DNA from: Corynebacterium lemuris
GTDB lineage: Bacteria; Actinomycetota; Actinomycetes; Mycobacteriales; Mycobacteriaceae
Direction: 5' to 3'
DNA: 64,000 bases
Assembly (NCBI RefSeq): GCF_024919295.1
Contig: NZ_JANWTC010000003.1
Span: forward strand, 288,908-352,907
Under the pieces are notes generated by a model. That model saw only the letters and a list, made by a program, of their open reading frames with translations, was not told where the DNA came from and did no database searches. Positions 48,899 to 59,512 of the stretch are shown piece after piece. The position numbers and the translations under genes were made by a program. Position 1 is the stretch's first letter. Every line of letters begins with the position of its first letter.

Positions 48899-49999
48899 TT
48901 GAGCACCCAGGACCCCCGAACGCTGACTCTCGACCAGATCCCGGCCGCAGCCCGTGACGAACTCGCCCGCTTCTTCGCGGACCGCCGGGAGCAGGTCGCC
49001 GCGATCGGGGCCCCGGTCAGCCAGACCGTCACCCACCTGGAGAACTTCGTCCTCGGTGGCGGCAAGCGGATCCGCCCGCTGTACGTGTGGGCCGGTTTCG
49101 TCGGCGGCGGTGGTCTGGAGAACACCTCCGAAAACCCCGCGGCCGTGCTGCGGGCGGCGGCCTCCCTGGAATTTATCCAGGCCTGCGCGCTGATCCATGA
49201 CGACATCATCGACTCCTCCGACACCCGGCGCGGCAACCCCACCGTCCACCGGGCAGTGGAGGCCACCCACCGGGGCAGCGGCTGGACCGGCGACGCCGCC
49301 CACTTCGGCGAGTCCGTGGCCATCCTGGTCGGTGATCTGGCGCTGGTCTGGGCCGAGGACATGTTCCAGGACTCCGGACTGTCGGTTGAGGCACTGCAGC
49401 GGGCCCGGGAGCCGTGGCGCGGCATGCGCACCGAGGTGATCGGCGGGCAGTTGCTCGACGTCACCCTGGAGGCCACCGCCGATGAGGACGTGGTGCTGGC
49501 GGATGCGGTCAACCGCTTCAAGACGGCCGCCTACACCATCGAACGCCCCCTGCACCTCGGCGCGACGATCGCGGGTGCGGACCAGGCCACCATTGACGCT
49601 TTCCGCGGTTACGGTCGGGACATCGGCGTCGCCTTCCAGCTCCGGGACGACCAGCTGGGTGTCTACGGGGACCCGGCCGTCACCGGCAAACCCGCCGGCG
49701 ATGACCTCCGCGAGGGCAAGCGCACGGTGCTGCTGGCCACCGCCCTGCAGCGTGCCGACGAGCGCGACCCCGCCGCAGCAGCCGAGCTGCGGGCCGGCAT
49801 CGGGACGACCTCGGATCCCGCCCGGATCGCCCGGCTGGCCGAGATCATCGCCGGGACCGGCGCGGTCGAGGAGATCGAGGAACGCATCACCGCTCTGACT
49901 GCCTCCGGGTTGGCCCACCTTGCGGCCGCCGACACCGCGCCTGAGGTCACCGCGACCCTCACGGACCTGGCCCGGCGCGCGACGGCGCGCCGGCACTGA
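48899..49999 (+). CDS. idsA: Polyprenyl (geranylgeranyl) diphosphate synthase
   Basis: 366-residue all-helical prenyltransferase. GGGKRIRP is at 53-60, the first aspartate motif DDIID at 101-105 and the second RDDQLG near 250. C. glutamicum IdsA at this locus is a geranylgeranyl diphosphate synthase feeding carotenoid and prenyl-lipid synthesis. Chain length cannot be told from this reading; the residue before the first motif is His in LIHDDIID. A TTG start is used, with AAGGA 9 bases upstream. The TGA overlaps the mptA ATG by one base. Confidence 0.92.
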   Translation: MSTQDPRTLTLDQIPAAARDELARFFADRREQVAAIGAPVSQTVTHLENFVLGGGKRIRPLYVWAGFVGGGGLENTSENPAAVLRAAASLEFIQACALIHDDIIDSSDTRRGNPTVHRAVEATHRGSGWTGDAAHFGESVAILVGDLALVWAEDMFQDSGLSVEALQRAREPWRGMRTEVIGGQLLDVTLEATADEDVVLADAVNRFKTAAYTIERPLHLGATIAGADQATIDAFRGYGRDIGVAFQLRDDQLGVYGDPAVTGKPAGDDLREGKRTVLLATALQRADERDPAAAAELRAGIGTTSDPARIARLAEIIAGTGAVEEIEERITALTASGLAHLAAADTAPEVTATLTDLARRATARRH

Positions 50000-51528
50000 T
50001 GGTCCTCCGCCTGCCCCGGGCGGTGACCCTGGGGCTGATCGGCTCCCTCCTGCTGCTCCTGGGTTCCTTCGGCGGGGGTGCCACCCGCAACCGCGGTGGC
50101 GTCCTGGAGGCGGTGGGTCTGGATTTCCTCGCCTACGGCCGCGGAGCGGGCATCTCCAACACGGTCTTCTGGTTCGGGGTGGTCCTGCTCCTGCTGGGCT
50201 GGATCACACTCGGCCGCAGGCACGTGCTGGGGGCGCGGGAGGGGGGCGTCGATAAGCGGGAGAAGGCCGTGCGCACCGCGATGTGGGTCTGGGTGCTGCC
50301 GCTGATCCCGGCGGCACCGATGCTCTCGCGCGACGTCTACTCCTATCTCATGCAGGGCGCGATGCTGCGCGACGGTTTCGACCCCTATACGCAGGGCGCG
50401 GCCGTGAACCCGGGGCCTTTCCTGCTGGAGGTCTCCCATGACTGGCGTAACACCACCACCCCCTACGGGCCGCTCCACCTGTGGATCGGTGAGGGGGTGA
50501 CCCGGCTGGTCGGCGACCACGTCACCGCCGGGGTGATCATGTACAAGCTTCTCTCCGTGGCGGGTTTCGCGGCCATCGCCTGGGCGGTGCCCCGCATCGC
50601 GCGGCGGCTGGGCGGGGATCCGGTGCTCGCCCTGTGGCTGGGTGTGGCAAATCCGGTGATGGTCCTGCACATGGTCGGCGGCATGCACAACGAGTCCGTC
50701 ATGGTCGGGCTCGTCAGCCTCGGTCTGCTGGCCTGTCTGGACCGGCGTTTCGTGCTGGGTGTGGCGCTGATCGCCGTGGCGGTCTCGCTCAAGGCCACCG
50801 CGGCGATCGCCCTGCCCTTCGTCGTGTGGCTGGCCACCCACCACTACGCGGCGCGGATCAACCGGGTGACGGCCTTCCTGCTGACGGGTTTCATCGCCGT
50901 CGTGGAGACCCTGCTGGTGGTCGCGGCGGTGACCTTCCTGTCGGGGGCCTCCTGGGGTTGGCTCTCGGAGATCTCCGGCAACTCGAAGGTGATCAACCCG
51001 CTGGCCTGGCCTTCGCTGACCGCGGGCGCGGTGACCACCTTCATCCAGCTGTTCCGCGACGACTTCGACTACAACCTGGCCCTGGATGTCCTGCGGCCGG
51101 TGTCGATGGTGCTCATGCTCGCCGGTCTGGTCATCGTCTGGTGGCTCTTCCGGCAGGATGACCGCCGTGCCATCGCAGGCACGGCGACCGCCTACCAGGT
51201 GGCCTTCGTCTTCAACTCGGTGACGCTGCCCTGGTACTACGCCTCGGTGCTCAGTCTCGTGGGCACCGTCCGCCCGCCCGGCTGGGTGCAGCGGCTGGCG
51301 GTGGGTGCCTCCGTCGTGGTCACCTTGGCCTTCACCGGCAGCGGCAACCACCAGCTCTACAACACGTGGTGGATGGCGGGTGTCTTCGTTCTCGCCTGGG
51401 TGCTCACCGACTGGGCCTTCGGCCGGGAGTTCAGAGGGCCATGGCCTGCGCCCGGCGCAGCACCTCGCGGGCCAGCTGACCGTGCAGCGCATCCACCGGC
51501 CGTCCCGGCAGCGTCTCGTCCTCGGTGA
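49999..51528 (+). CDS. mptA: Alpha-(1->6)-mannopyranosyltransferase MptA
   Basis: 509-residue GT-C membrane glycosyltransferase with about 12 hydrophobic helices. Homologues (Rv2174, C. glutamicum Cg2385) elongate the lipomannan backbone from polyprenyl-phosphate mannose on the outer side of the membrane. The first extracytoplasmic loop carries SRDVYSYLMQGAMLRDGFDPY (about 110-129), with the expected catalytic Asp in SRDVYSY. VSHDWRNTTTPYGPLHLWI and VVWLATHHYAARIN follow. It overlaps the idsA stop, so prenyl supply and mannosylation are co-expressed. The 3' end overlaps the Rv2175c-like gene by 98 bp. Confidence 0.9.
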   Translation: MVLRLPRAVTLGLIGSLLLLLGSFGGGATRNRGGVLEAVGLDFLAYGRGAGISNTVFWFGVVLLLLGWITLGRRHVLGAREGGVDKREKAVRTAMWVWVLPLIPAAPMLSRDVYSYLMQGAMLRDGFDPYTQGAAVNPGPFLLEVSHDWRNTTTPYGPLHLWIGEGVTRLVGDHVTAGVIMYKLLSVAGFAAIAWAVPRIARRLGGDPVLALWLGVANPVMVLHMVGGMHNESVMVGLVSLGLLACLDRRFVLGVALIAVAVSLKATAAIALPFVVWLATHHYAARINRVTAFLLTGFIAVVETLLVVAAVTFLSGASWGWLSEISGNSKVINPLAWPSLTAGAVTTFIQLFRDDFDYNLALDVLRPVSMVLMLAGLVIVWWLFRQDDRRAIAGTATAYQVAFVFNSVTLPWYYASVLSLVGTVRPPGWVQRLAVGASVVVTLAFTGSGNHQLYNTWWMAGVFVLAWVLTDWAFGREFRGPWPAPGAAPRGPADRAAHPPAVPAASRPR

Positions 51529-51802
51529 ACAGGAACCGCAGGATCTCCTCGTCGGAGTAACCGCCGTCGGCCAGGAGGATGAGCACGCCGGGCACGAACT
51601 TGCCGGTGGTGGCCTCCCCCTCCCTGAACAGCGCCTCCGGGATGTGGCGTCTGCCGTCGATCACGTGGGCGATGAGTTTCTTCGCACCCAGCAGGTCATG
51701 GACCCGGGTGACCACCACACCGAGCCGGTCGGCGGCCTCCGGCAGCGTGAGCATGGTTTCTTCGGCCAGCAGGGTTTCAAGTGGGATGTCTTTCGATTTC
51801 AC
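51431..51802 (-). CDS. Rv2175c-family DNA-binding protein
   Basis: 123 residues from GTG 51802. A helix-turn-helix of the MerR/excisionase sort is at about 19-42 (LTLPEAADRLGVVVTRVHDLL), followed by a wing (AKKLIAHVIDGRRHIPEALF). The rest (FVPGVLILLADGGYSDEEIL) matches Rv2175c. In M. tuberculosis PknL phosphorylates Rv2175c and this changes DNA binding; the same pair is here, divergently placed. A TAGAGT box 8 bases before the GTG suggests a leaderless mRNA. It overlaps the mptA end by 98 bp. Confidence 0.88.
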   Translation of the reverse strand: MKSKDIPLETLLAEETMLTLPEAADRLGVVVTRVHDLLGAKKLIAHVIDGRRHIPEALFREGEATTGKFVPGVLILLADGGYSDEEILRFLFTEDETLPGRPVDALHGQLAREVLRRAQAMAL

Positions 51803-51809
51803 GCCCCCT

Positions 51810-51861
51810 ACTCTAGTGCGCATCCGCGTTGGCATGAGTGGCGGCCTGTGCACCATACTGT
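51810..51861. promoter_or_regulatory. Divergent -10 boxes of the Rv2175c-like gene and pknL
   Basis: TAGAGT (minus, 51815-51810) and TACTGT (plus, 51856-51861) each end 5-8 bases before their start codons (GTG 51802, ATG 51866). With 40 bp between, the regulator could control both promoters at once. No binding site is known to me. Confidence 0.45.
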
Positions 51862-51865
51862 TCGC

Positions 51866-54040
51866 ATGGCTCAACTGGCAGTGGGAGATCTCCTCGACGA
51901 CCGTTACCGCATCGATCACCCGATCGCCCGCGGCGGGATGTCGACGGTCTACCGGTGCGTGGACCTCCGGCTCGGCCGCGCGGTGGCGGCGAAGGTGCTG
52001 GACGAGAAGTACATCACCGACCCCGTCTTCCGGCAGCGGTTCCGCCGGGAGGCCCTCGCCATGGCCCAGCTGACGCACCCCAACCTGGTCAACGTCTACG
52101 ACTTCGGTTCCGACGGTGACCACCTCTTCCTGGTCATGGAGCTGATCACCGGCGGCACCCTGCGTGAGCTGCTCGCCGAACGTGGCCCCATGCCCCCGCA
52201 CGCGGCGGCCGCGGTGCTGCGGGCAGTGCTCACCGGCCTGTCCGCCGCGCACACGGCCGGCATGGTGCACCGCGACATCAAACCGGACAACATCCTCATC
52301 AACGGTGATCACCGGGTGAAACTGGCTGATTTCGGTCTCGTGCGCTCCGCGACGGCCGCAACGACGGCCACCAACCAGATCGTGGGCACCGCCGCCTACC
52401 TCTCCCCCGAGCAGGTCGACGGCACGGACATCACCCCGGCCTCGGACGTCTACTCCGCCGGCATCGTGCTTTTCGAGCTGCTCACCGGCACGGTGCCCTT
52501 CTCCGGGGACAACCCGCTCGACCACGCCTATCAGCGGCTGGAGGAGGATGTCCCGGCCCCGAGTTCCCGCATCGGGGGTGTGCCCTCCCTCATTGACGCC
52601 CTGGTGGGTACCGCCACCGCCCGCGCCCCGCAGGACCGTTTCGCGGATGCCGCCGAATTCCTCGCCGCGCTTGATGACGTCGCCGCCGAACTCACCCTGC
52701 CCGCCTTCACCGTCCCCATCCCCCAGAACTCCGCCGCGCACCGGGCGGCGGCCGTACCCACCGACATCACCGACCTCGTCGGCCCGCCGGCCATGGTCAC
52801 CGAGGTCACCGACGTGCCCCCGACCGCCGTGGTCGCCCCCGTCGCGGAACCACCTGTCGAACAGACCAGGGTGCACGAGGCGCTGGGCCCGCAGGCGCCG
52901 CCGGCGCTGCCCGCGGAGATCCCGCCCGCCCCGCTGGAGGCACCGCCCCCGCCGAAGCCGCTGAGCAACCGTGGCCGGACGGGTCTGATCGTGTGGCTGG
53001 TGGTCATCAGCCTGCTCACCGCCGCGGTGGCCGTGGGCGGCTGGTGGTTCGGCTCCGGCCGCTACGGGGAGATCCCCCAGGTCCTGGGTATGGACCGGGC
53101 CGCGGCCGTCGCCACCATCGAGGAGGCCGGTTTCACACCCGTCACCGAGATCGTCTACAACGATGAGGTCCCCACCGACCGGTCCGCCGGCACGCAGCCC
53201 GGCGACGGGGAGAAGGTCGTCCGCGGCGGCGAGGTCACCGTCCTGGTCTCCCAGGGCCGGCCCACCGTCCCGGCACCGGAGGGCATGGACGTGCTCGCCT
53301 ACCAGGCGGCCGCCTCAGAACGCACCCTCACCGTGGCCAACGGCGAACCTGTCTACTCCCCTGACGTCGAGGAGGGCCGGGTCGCGCTCACCGAACCGGC
53401 CGCCGGGGAACCGGTGGCCATCGGCACGACCGTCACCGTGCACGTCTCCCGCGGACCCGAACCGATCCAGGTCCCCCCGGTCATCGGGCTGGACCTCACC
53501 GCTGCCGAGGCCCGCCTGGCCGAGCTGGGGCTCACCGTCGCCGCGGTGGACTCCCGCTACGAGGAGGACATCCCCGGCGGGCAGGTGCTCGAGGTCTCCC
53601 CCGACCCCGGCACGGAACTCAGCCGCGGCAGCGAGATCTCCCTCGTCGTCTCCGGCACGCTGACCGTCCCGGAGGTCTCGGGCATGGACCAGGCCACCGC
53701 CACCGCCACCCTCGAGGCCGCCGGCTTCACCGTCGACGACGTCCGCCGCGACCGCAGCGCCACCGGCACCGGACCGGACACCGCCGTGGGCACCAGCCCG
53801 GCGGCCGGGGAACTCATCGACCCGGCGGATGCGGAGATCACCCTCGAGCTCGCCGGGCGGGTGACCGTTCCCGATGTGGTCGGGATGACCGTCGGGCAGG
53901 CCCGCCAGCTCCTGGCCGGCGTGGGTCTGGACATCAACTCCCGCGAGCGTGACGACGCCCGCCCCATCACCCGCCAGCGCCCCGCCGCCGGCGAGGACGC
54001 CCGCATCGACTCCACGGTGCGCCTGACCCTCGGTCGCTGA
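51866..54040 (+). CDS. pknL: Serine/threonine protein kinase PknL with PASTA domains
   Basis: 724 residues. The N-terminal kinase (about 13-270) shows GGMSTVY (23-29), catalytic Lys43 in AAKVLD, HRDIKPDN (about 140-147), DFG, and SPE in GTAAYLSPEQVD. A Pro-rich linker (about 290-370) leads to one membrane helix (LIVWLVVISLLTAAVAV, about 374-390). Five PASTA-like repeats (about 397-724) lie outside and may bind peptidoglycan fragments or lipid II. It couples envelope state to phosphorylation, probably of the Rv2175c-like protein beside it. The ATG follows TACTGT and has no ribosome-binding site. Confidence 0.93.
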   Translation: MAQLAVGDLLDDRYRIDHPIARGGMSTVYRCVDLRLGRAVAAKVLDEKYITDPVFRQRFRREALAMAQLTHPNLVNVYDFGSDGDHLFLVMELITGGTLRELLAERGPMPPHAAAAVLRAVLTGLSAAHTAGMVHRDIKPDNILINGDHRVKLADFGLVRSATAATTATNQIVGTAAYLSPEQVDGTDITPASDVYSAGIVLFELLTGTVPFSGDNPLDHAYQRLEEDVPAPSSRIGGVPSLIDALVGTATARAPQDRFADAAEFLAALDDVAAELTLPAFTVPIPQNSAAHRAAAVPTDITDLVGPPAMVTEVTDVPPTAVVAPVAEPPVEQTRVHEALGPQAPPALPAEIPPAPLEAPPPPKPLSNRGRTGLIVWLVVISLLTAAVAVGGWWFGSGRYGEIPQVLGMDRAAAVATIEEAGFTPVTEIVYNDEVPTDRSAGTQPGDGEKVVRGGEVTVLVSQGRPTVPAPEGMDVLAYQAAASERTLTVANGEPVYSPDVEEGRVALTEPAAGEPVAIGTTVTVHVSRGPEPIQVPPVIGLDLTAAEARLAELGLTVAAVDSRYEEDIPGGQVLEVSPDPGTELSRGSEISLVVSGTLTVPEVSGMDQATATATLEAAGFTVDDVRRDRSATGTGPDTAVGTSPAAGELIDPADAEITLELAGRVTVPDVVGMTVGQARQLLAGVGLDINSRERDDARPITRQRPAAGEDARIDSTVRLTLGR

Positions 54041-54045
54041 CACAG

Positions 54046-54083
54046 CGACGCCGCGTGCCCCGGGGTGGGGGAACGCGGCGTCG
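54046..54083. terminator. Hairpin between pknL and aroG
   Basis: CGACGCCGCGT (54046-54056) and ACGCGGCGTCG (54073-54083) form a perfect 11-bp stem with a 16-base GC-rich loop, between convergent genes. No T-run, but position and stability favour termination for both. Confidence 0.7.
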
Positions 54084-54099
54084 ACAAGCGGGCGGGAGC

Positions 54100-55545
<1,446 letters not shown>

Positions 55546-56058
55546 CTAACGCAGCACGCGGTTGCCGCGCCCCAGCGGCAGTGCTGCAGCGCAGATCCGG
55601 AACTTCTCCAGGTTGTGGCGGGCGTCGATGAGCGCATCGTGGGAGTCATCCGGGCTCTTCGGCAGCGGCGGTTTACCGGCGAACTCCCAGTACTGCTTGA
55701 GTTCACGGGTGTAGCGCGGGATGGGCCGCGGCAGGCCGGTCATGTCGCCCCACAGCTGGGCGAGCAGCACGTGGTCGTAGGCGCCCACCCAGGCCCACAG
55801 TTCCGGGTCGCCGTGTCGGTGGGCGGTGAGGAAGGCGAGCACCTCGCGGCGGATGGTGGCCTGGGACTTCCACACCGGGTCCCCCGGGTTGGGCAGCAGG
55901 GACAGGACGTTCTCCCGCACCCAGGCGTTCGCCTTCGTCGAGTCGAAGTCGGTGGACACGGCGTAGTACTCCCGGCCGTCCTCCGCGACGATTCCGATGG
56001 AGACCAGTTCGATGGTCCGGCCGTCCTCGATGAACTCGGTGTCGTAGAAGTAGCGCAC
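55546..56058 (-). CDS. 3'-5' exoribonuclease, Rv2179c type
   Basis: 170-residue DEDDh-type nuclease. RYFYDTEFIEDGRTIELVSIG at residues 2-22 carries the first Asp-x-Glu pair. WAWVGAYDHVLLAQLWG (about 89-105) and DSHDALIDARHNLEKF (about 137-152) carry the remaining Asp and His residues. The M. tuberculosis homologue Rv2179c was shown to be a 3'-5' exoribonuclease. It follows aroG with a 45-bp gap on the same strand. Confidence 0.9.
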   Translation of the reverse strand: MRYFYDTEFIEDGRTIELVSIGIVAEDGREYYAVSTDFDSTKANAWVRENVLSLLPNPGDPVWKSQATIRREVLAFLTAHRHGDPELWAWVGAYDHVLLAQLWGDMTGLPRPIPRYTRELKQYWEFAGKPPLPKSPDDSHDALIDARHNLEKFRICAAALPLGRGNRVLR

Positions 56059-56187
56059 GGCGCGCCCGTCCCTTCCGGCAGTATGTCTGGCACCCCACTG
56101 GCGGTGGCGGGGTCGGCAACCAGCCTAACGCCTGGCTGGTACACCTCCCACGCAGGGGTGGGGCCTGTGTCCCGATATAGTCGTCAC

Positions 56188-57435
56188 GTGCAGACGATCA
56201 CCTCCCCCACCGCAGAATCCGCCCCCGCGCCCCCGCGCCTGAACAGGTCCGGGCACCGCATCGGGGTGATCCTCGCGGTACTGCTCTCTGCGGCCGCACT
56301 CTGGCCCTGGCTCATCGACGCCGGCCCCGCCCTGCGCTACGCCATCGACATCGACGTCTACCGGGAGGGCGCGAAGGCCTTCCTCGCCGGTGACAACCTC
56401 TACACCCGCAGCTACCAGGTCGGCGGCATCGAGCTGCCCTTCACCTATCCCCCGCTGGCGGCCCTCCTGTTCATCCCGCTGGCGCTGGTGCCCTACGGGG
56501 TGGCGCTCGTCAGCTGGACCCTGCTCAGCGCGGTGCTGCTGTGGTGGTGCCTGACCATCGTCCTGCGCCACCTGCTGCCCGGCCTGGCCGACGCCGACCA
56601 CCGCGTGATCGGTGCCTGGCTGCTGCCGCTGGGACTGGTGGCGGAACCGGTGCGGGAGACCCTCGCCTTCGGTCAGATCAACATCATCCTCATGACCCTG
56701 GTGCTCGCCGACACCCTCACCCGCCGCCCCCGGCTGCCCCGCGGTGTACTCATCGGCCTGGCCGCGGCGATCAAGCTGACGCCGGCGGTGTTCATCCTCG
56801 TCTTCCTGGTGCAGCGCCAGTGGCGCCACGCGGCCACCACCTTCCTGGCCGGGGTGGGTTTCACCCTGGCAGCGGCCGCATTCAGCCTGGAGAACTCGCT
56901 GACCTACTGGCTGAACACCCTGCGCGATACCGGACGCATCGGCAACGAGGCCTACGCCTCCAACCAGTCGATCCGCGGCCTGCTGGCCCGCCTGGTGGAA
57001 CCCGGGGAACAGGCCCCGGGGCTGCTGTGGCTGGTGCTGATCATCATCTGCCTGGTGCTGATCATCACGGCGATGACGCGGGTGGCGCGGACCGGTGGCG
57101 GACCGCTGGGGGTGGTGCTGCTGGCCTCGACCGTGGCGCTGGTCTGTTCCCCGGTGTCCTGGTCGCACCACTGGGTGTGGCTGATCCCCCTCGGCCTGGC
57201 CCTGGGTGTGGTGGCCTGGCAGCGCCGCAGCACGGTCGGCGGCACCCTCGCCGGTCTGATCACCGTGGCGGTGTTCGCTCCCCCGCACTGGCTGCTGCCC
57301 AACGACTTCGGCCTCGAGTACGACTGGGCCTGGTGGGGCCACGTGGTGGGCAACTCCTATGTGCTCCTCGCGCTGGCGGTGGTGTGCACCGCCGTGGCTG
57401 CCCCGCGGGTGCTGGTGCCGGCGGCGCGCCGCTAA
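56188..57435 (+). CDS. mptC: Polyprenyl-phosphate-mannose-dependent alpha-(1->2)-mannosyltransferase MptC
   Basis: 415-residue GT87/DUF2029 membrane protein with about ten helices. AIDIDVYREGAKAFLAGDNL (about 51-70) carries the acidic catalytic loop of the GT-C fold, and FTYPPLAALLFIPLA follows. FGQINIILMTLVLADTL, AAAIKLTPAVFILVFL and SPVSWSHHWVWLIPL are family segments. Rv2181 and its C. glutamicum counterpart add alpha-1,2 mannose branches to lipomannan and lipoarabinomannan. GTG 56188 follows TATAGT (56176-56181) by 6 bases, so the mRNA is probably leaderless; an upstream frame extension is antisense to aroG. Confidence 0.9.
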   Translation: MQTITSPTAESAPAPPRLNRSGHRIGVILAVLLSAAALWPWLIDAGPALRYAIDIDVYREGAKAFLAGDNLYTRSYQVGGIELPFTYPPLAALLFIPLALVPYGVALVSWTLLSAVLLWWCLTIVLRHLLPGLADADHRVIGAWLLPLGLVAEPVRETLAFGQINIILMTLVLADTLTRRPRLPRGVLIGLAAAIKLTPAVFILVFLVQRQWRHAATTFLAGVGFTLAAAAFSLENSLTYWLNTLRDTGRIGNEAYASNQSIRGLLARLVEPGEQAPGLLWLVLIIICLVLIITAMTRVARTGGGPLGVVLLASTVALVCSPVSWSHHWVWLIPLGLALGVVAWQRRSTVGGTLAGLITVAVFAPPHWLLPNDFGLEYDWAWWGHVVGNSYVLLALAVVCTAVAAPRVLVPAARR

Positions 57436-58688
57436 TCAGCGACGGTGCGCACCGGTTCCGACGCCGGCGCGGGGGCCGGGGCAGGCCGCGCGGGCGTGGT
57501 GGTGGTGCGCGCACCCGGCAGCAGCGGCGGCATGACCGACCAGCACAGGTACGGGATCCGGGTGACCAGCCACAGCGCGAGGGAACCGACAGCGGAGATG
57601 AACAGGCCGATGATGAGCCACAGCGCGGTCTCATGCAGCACGTTCTCGGCGCCGCGCATGATCGGCAGCTCCATGCCACGCATGTTGTAGTGGTAGAGCA
57701 CCGTCAGGGCGATGGGGTGGCCCAGGTAGATGACCAGGGTGTGGCGCCCCAGGAAGCACAGGATGTCGGAGACCACCGGCACCCGGCCGAGCACCACCGC
57801 CACGATCACGGCCATGGGCAGCATGAGCAGCTGCACCACCGCGTTGACGATCAACCGCAGGTCGACGTAGCCGACGGCGTCCGCACCGGGCAGCGCCCAG
57901 GGCAGTGACACATCCGTCACGGTGTTCAGCCAGGCCCAGACGGCGGAGAGGGTGAAGCCGGCGGCGTAGAGCAGGGTGCCGCGGGTGAGGTTGCGCAGGC
58001 CGGTGGCTGATCCGGAGAACTCCCGGATGTGCCGGCGCATGTGCGCGCCCAGCAGGAAGGCCGGCAGGTAGAGCACCGCCTTGCCGATCATGTGCTGGTC
58101 GGCGTGCAGCGGCAGGATGAGGATCGGGGCGAAACCGAGGAGCACGCCCGCCCACCAGGGCAGTTTCCGGGTGGCCCACAGCACCAGGTTGAAGATGACC
58201 AGGGCATAGAGGAACCAGTACATGTTGCGGCCCTCGACGATGTGCTCGAGGTAGCGGCCCAGGCCGGGCATGGCCTTGTCATCGAACATGTGCCATTCGC
58301 GGAATTTGAACCACAGCTCGATGGGCACCCACACCACGTAGGGCACGAGGAAGAACCACAGCCTGCGCAGGAAGAGGTCCTTGAGGGTGTAACCGAGGAC
58401 CTTCGCGGAGAAGAAGCCGCTGACCATGAAGAACAGCGGCATGCGCAGCGGGTCGAGGATGCGGTTGAGCTGGGCGGCGACCGTCTCCATGCCCTCGGGC
58501 ACAGCGAGGCTGACGTGCAGGAGCACGACGCCGACGATCGACAGTCCCTTGGCCACGTCGGGCCAGCGCATCCGGGTGGTGGCGGGTGGGGTGGTCGACT
58601 GGATGGTCGCAGACACCTGTTTCACCTCATCCCGTCCGTGCAGTGCGGAATCTGCTGCCGGGTGGCCCCCGGCGAAGTCCGTTGACAC
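57432..58688 (-). CDS. Acyltransferase family (OafA/YrhL-like) membrane protein
   Basis: 418 residues if GTG 58688 is used; GTG 58616, with GAGG 8 bases upstream, would give 394. It is of the acyltransferase-3 type: RMRWPDVAKGLSIVGVVLLH at about 39-58 with the catalytic His, then RILDPLRMPLFFMVSGFFSA (about 75-94). About ten helices follow, with FLGRHTLVIYLGHPIALTVL (about 310-329) near the end and a Pro/Ala tail. Such proteins O-acylate glycans or lipids; the acceptor is unknown but may be a mannolipid, given the neighbours. It ends convergent with mptC, overlapping 4 bp. Confidence 0.85.
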   Translation of the reverse strand: MSTDFAGGHPAADSALHGRDEVKQVSATIQSTTPPATTRMRWPDVAKGLSIVGVVLLHVSLAVPEGMETVAAQLNRILDPLRMPLFFMVSGFFSAKVLGYTLKDLFLRRLWFFLVPYVVWVPIELWFKFREWHMFDDKAMPGLGRYLEHIVEGRNMYWFLYALVIFNLVLWATRKLPWWAGVLLGFAPILILPLHADQHMIGKAVLYLPAFLLGAHMRRHIREFSGSATGLRNLTRGTLLYAAGFTLSAVWAWLNTVTDVSLPWALPGADAVGYVDLRLIVNAVVQLLMLPMAVIVAVVLGRVPVVSDILCFLGRHTLVIYLGHPIALTVLYHYNMRGMELPIMRGAENVLHETALWLIIGLFISAVGSLALWLVTRIPYLCWSVMPPLLPGARTTTTPARPAPAPAPASEPVRTVAD

Positions 58689-58747
58689 ACTTTAGCGGCC
58701 TTCCACCCGCGGACCAAGTGTCCGGTCAGGCCCCGGCCAGGTTCCGG

Positions 58748-59488
58748 TCAGCCGCGGTCGGGCTCCGTGCCGCGCGGGTAGCCCTTGCCGGCGGCCAGGG
58801 AGGCCTTCACCTCGGAGGCGTAGACGTCGACGTAGGGTTCACCGGCCAGTTCGGTGAGCACGGCCATGACGTGGTCGGTCAGCGGACGGGCGGCGTCGCG
58901 GGAATCGGGGTCGATGCCGAGGGACTCGACGTAGGCGCGGCCGTCGATGGGTGGGCCGACCTTCATGCGCACCTTCACCGGGCGGGGGATCCACGTGCCG
59001 ATGGGGTTGGCCTTCCGGGATCCGATCATGGCCATGGGGATGATGGGCACGTCGGTGGCCAGGGCGATGCGCGCCATGCCGGTGCGTCCCTTGTAGATGC
59101 GCCCGTCCGGGGAGCGGGTTCCCTCCGGGTAGATGGCCAGCACCTCACCCCGGTCGAGCACGGTGCGGGCGGCATTGAGGGTGGCTTCGCCGGCGTCGGC
59201 GGCACCGCGGTCCACGGAGATCTGGCCGATGGAGGTGAAGAACCACCGCTGGATGCGGCCGATCAGGCCCGGGTTGGTGAAGTACTCGGACTTCGCCGGG
59301 AAGGTGATGTTGCGGGGGCTCAGAGCCGGGAAATAGAAGGAGTCCATGACCGCCTGGTGGGTGGAGGCCACGATGGCCGCCCCCTCGGTGGGGATGTGCT
59401 CGATGCCCTCCATCTCCGGCCGGTTCCACACCCGGAGGAAGGGGCCGATGAGGACATTCTTGAACATCCAGTACCACTGTTTTTCCAT
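58748..59488 (-). CDS. 1-acyl-sn-glycerol-3-phosphate acyltransferase (PlsC family)
   Basis: 246 residues. The HX4D motif (HQAVMD, His44 to Asp49) and the EGTRS motif (YPEGTRSPDG, near 120) are the catalytic and phosphate-binding features of the PlsC family. PIIPMAMIGSRKANPIG (about 150) is the usual third motif. It adds the second acyl chain to lysophosphatidate or a related lipid. GGAAGAG precedes the ATG. It follows glk after 24 bp and probably shares its transcript. Rv2182c is a similarly placed mycobacterial gene. Confidence 0.9.
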   Translation of the reverse strand: MEKQWYWMFKNVLIGPFLRVWNRPEMEGIEHIPTEGAAIVASTHQAVMDSFYFPALSPRNITFPAKSEYFTNPGLIGRIQRWFFTSIGQISVDRGAADAGEATLNAARTVLDRGEVLAIYPEGTRSPDGRIYKGRTGMARIALATDVPIIPMAMIGSRKANPIGTWIPRPVKVRMKVGPPIDGRAYVESLGIDPDSRDAARPLTDHVMAVLTELAGEPYVDVYASEVKASLAAGKGYPRGTEPDRG

Positions 59489-59512
59489 CTGTCTCTTCCC
59501 GTCTTCTTGAGC

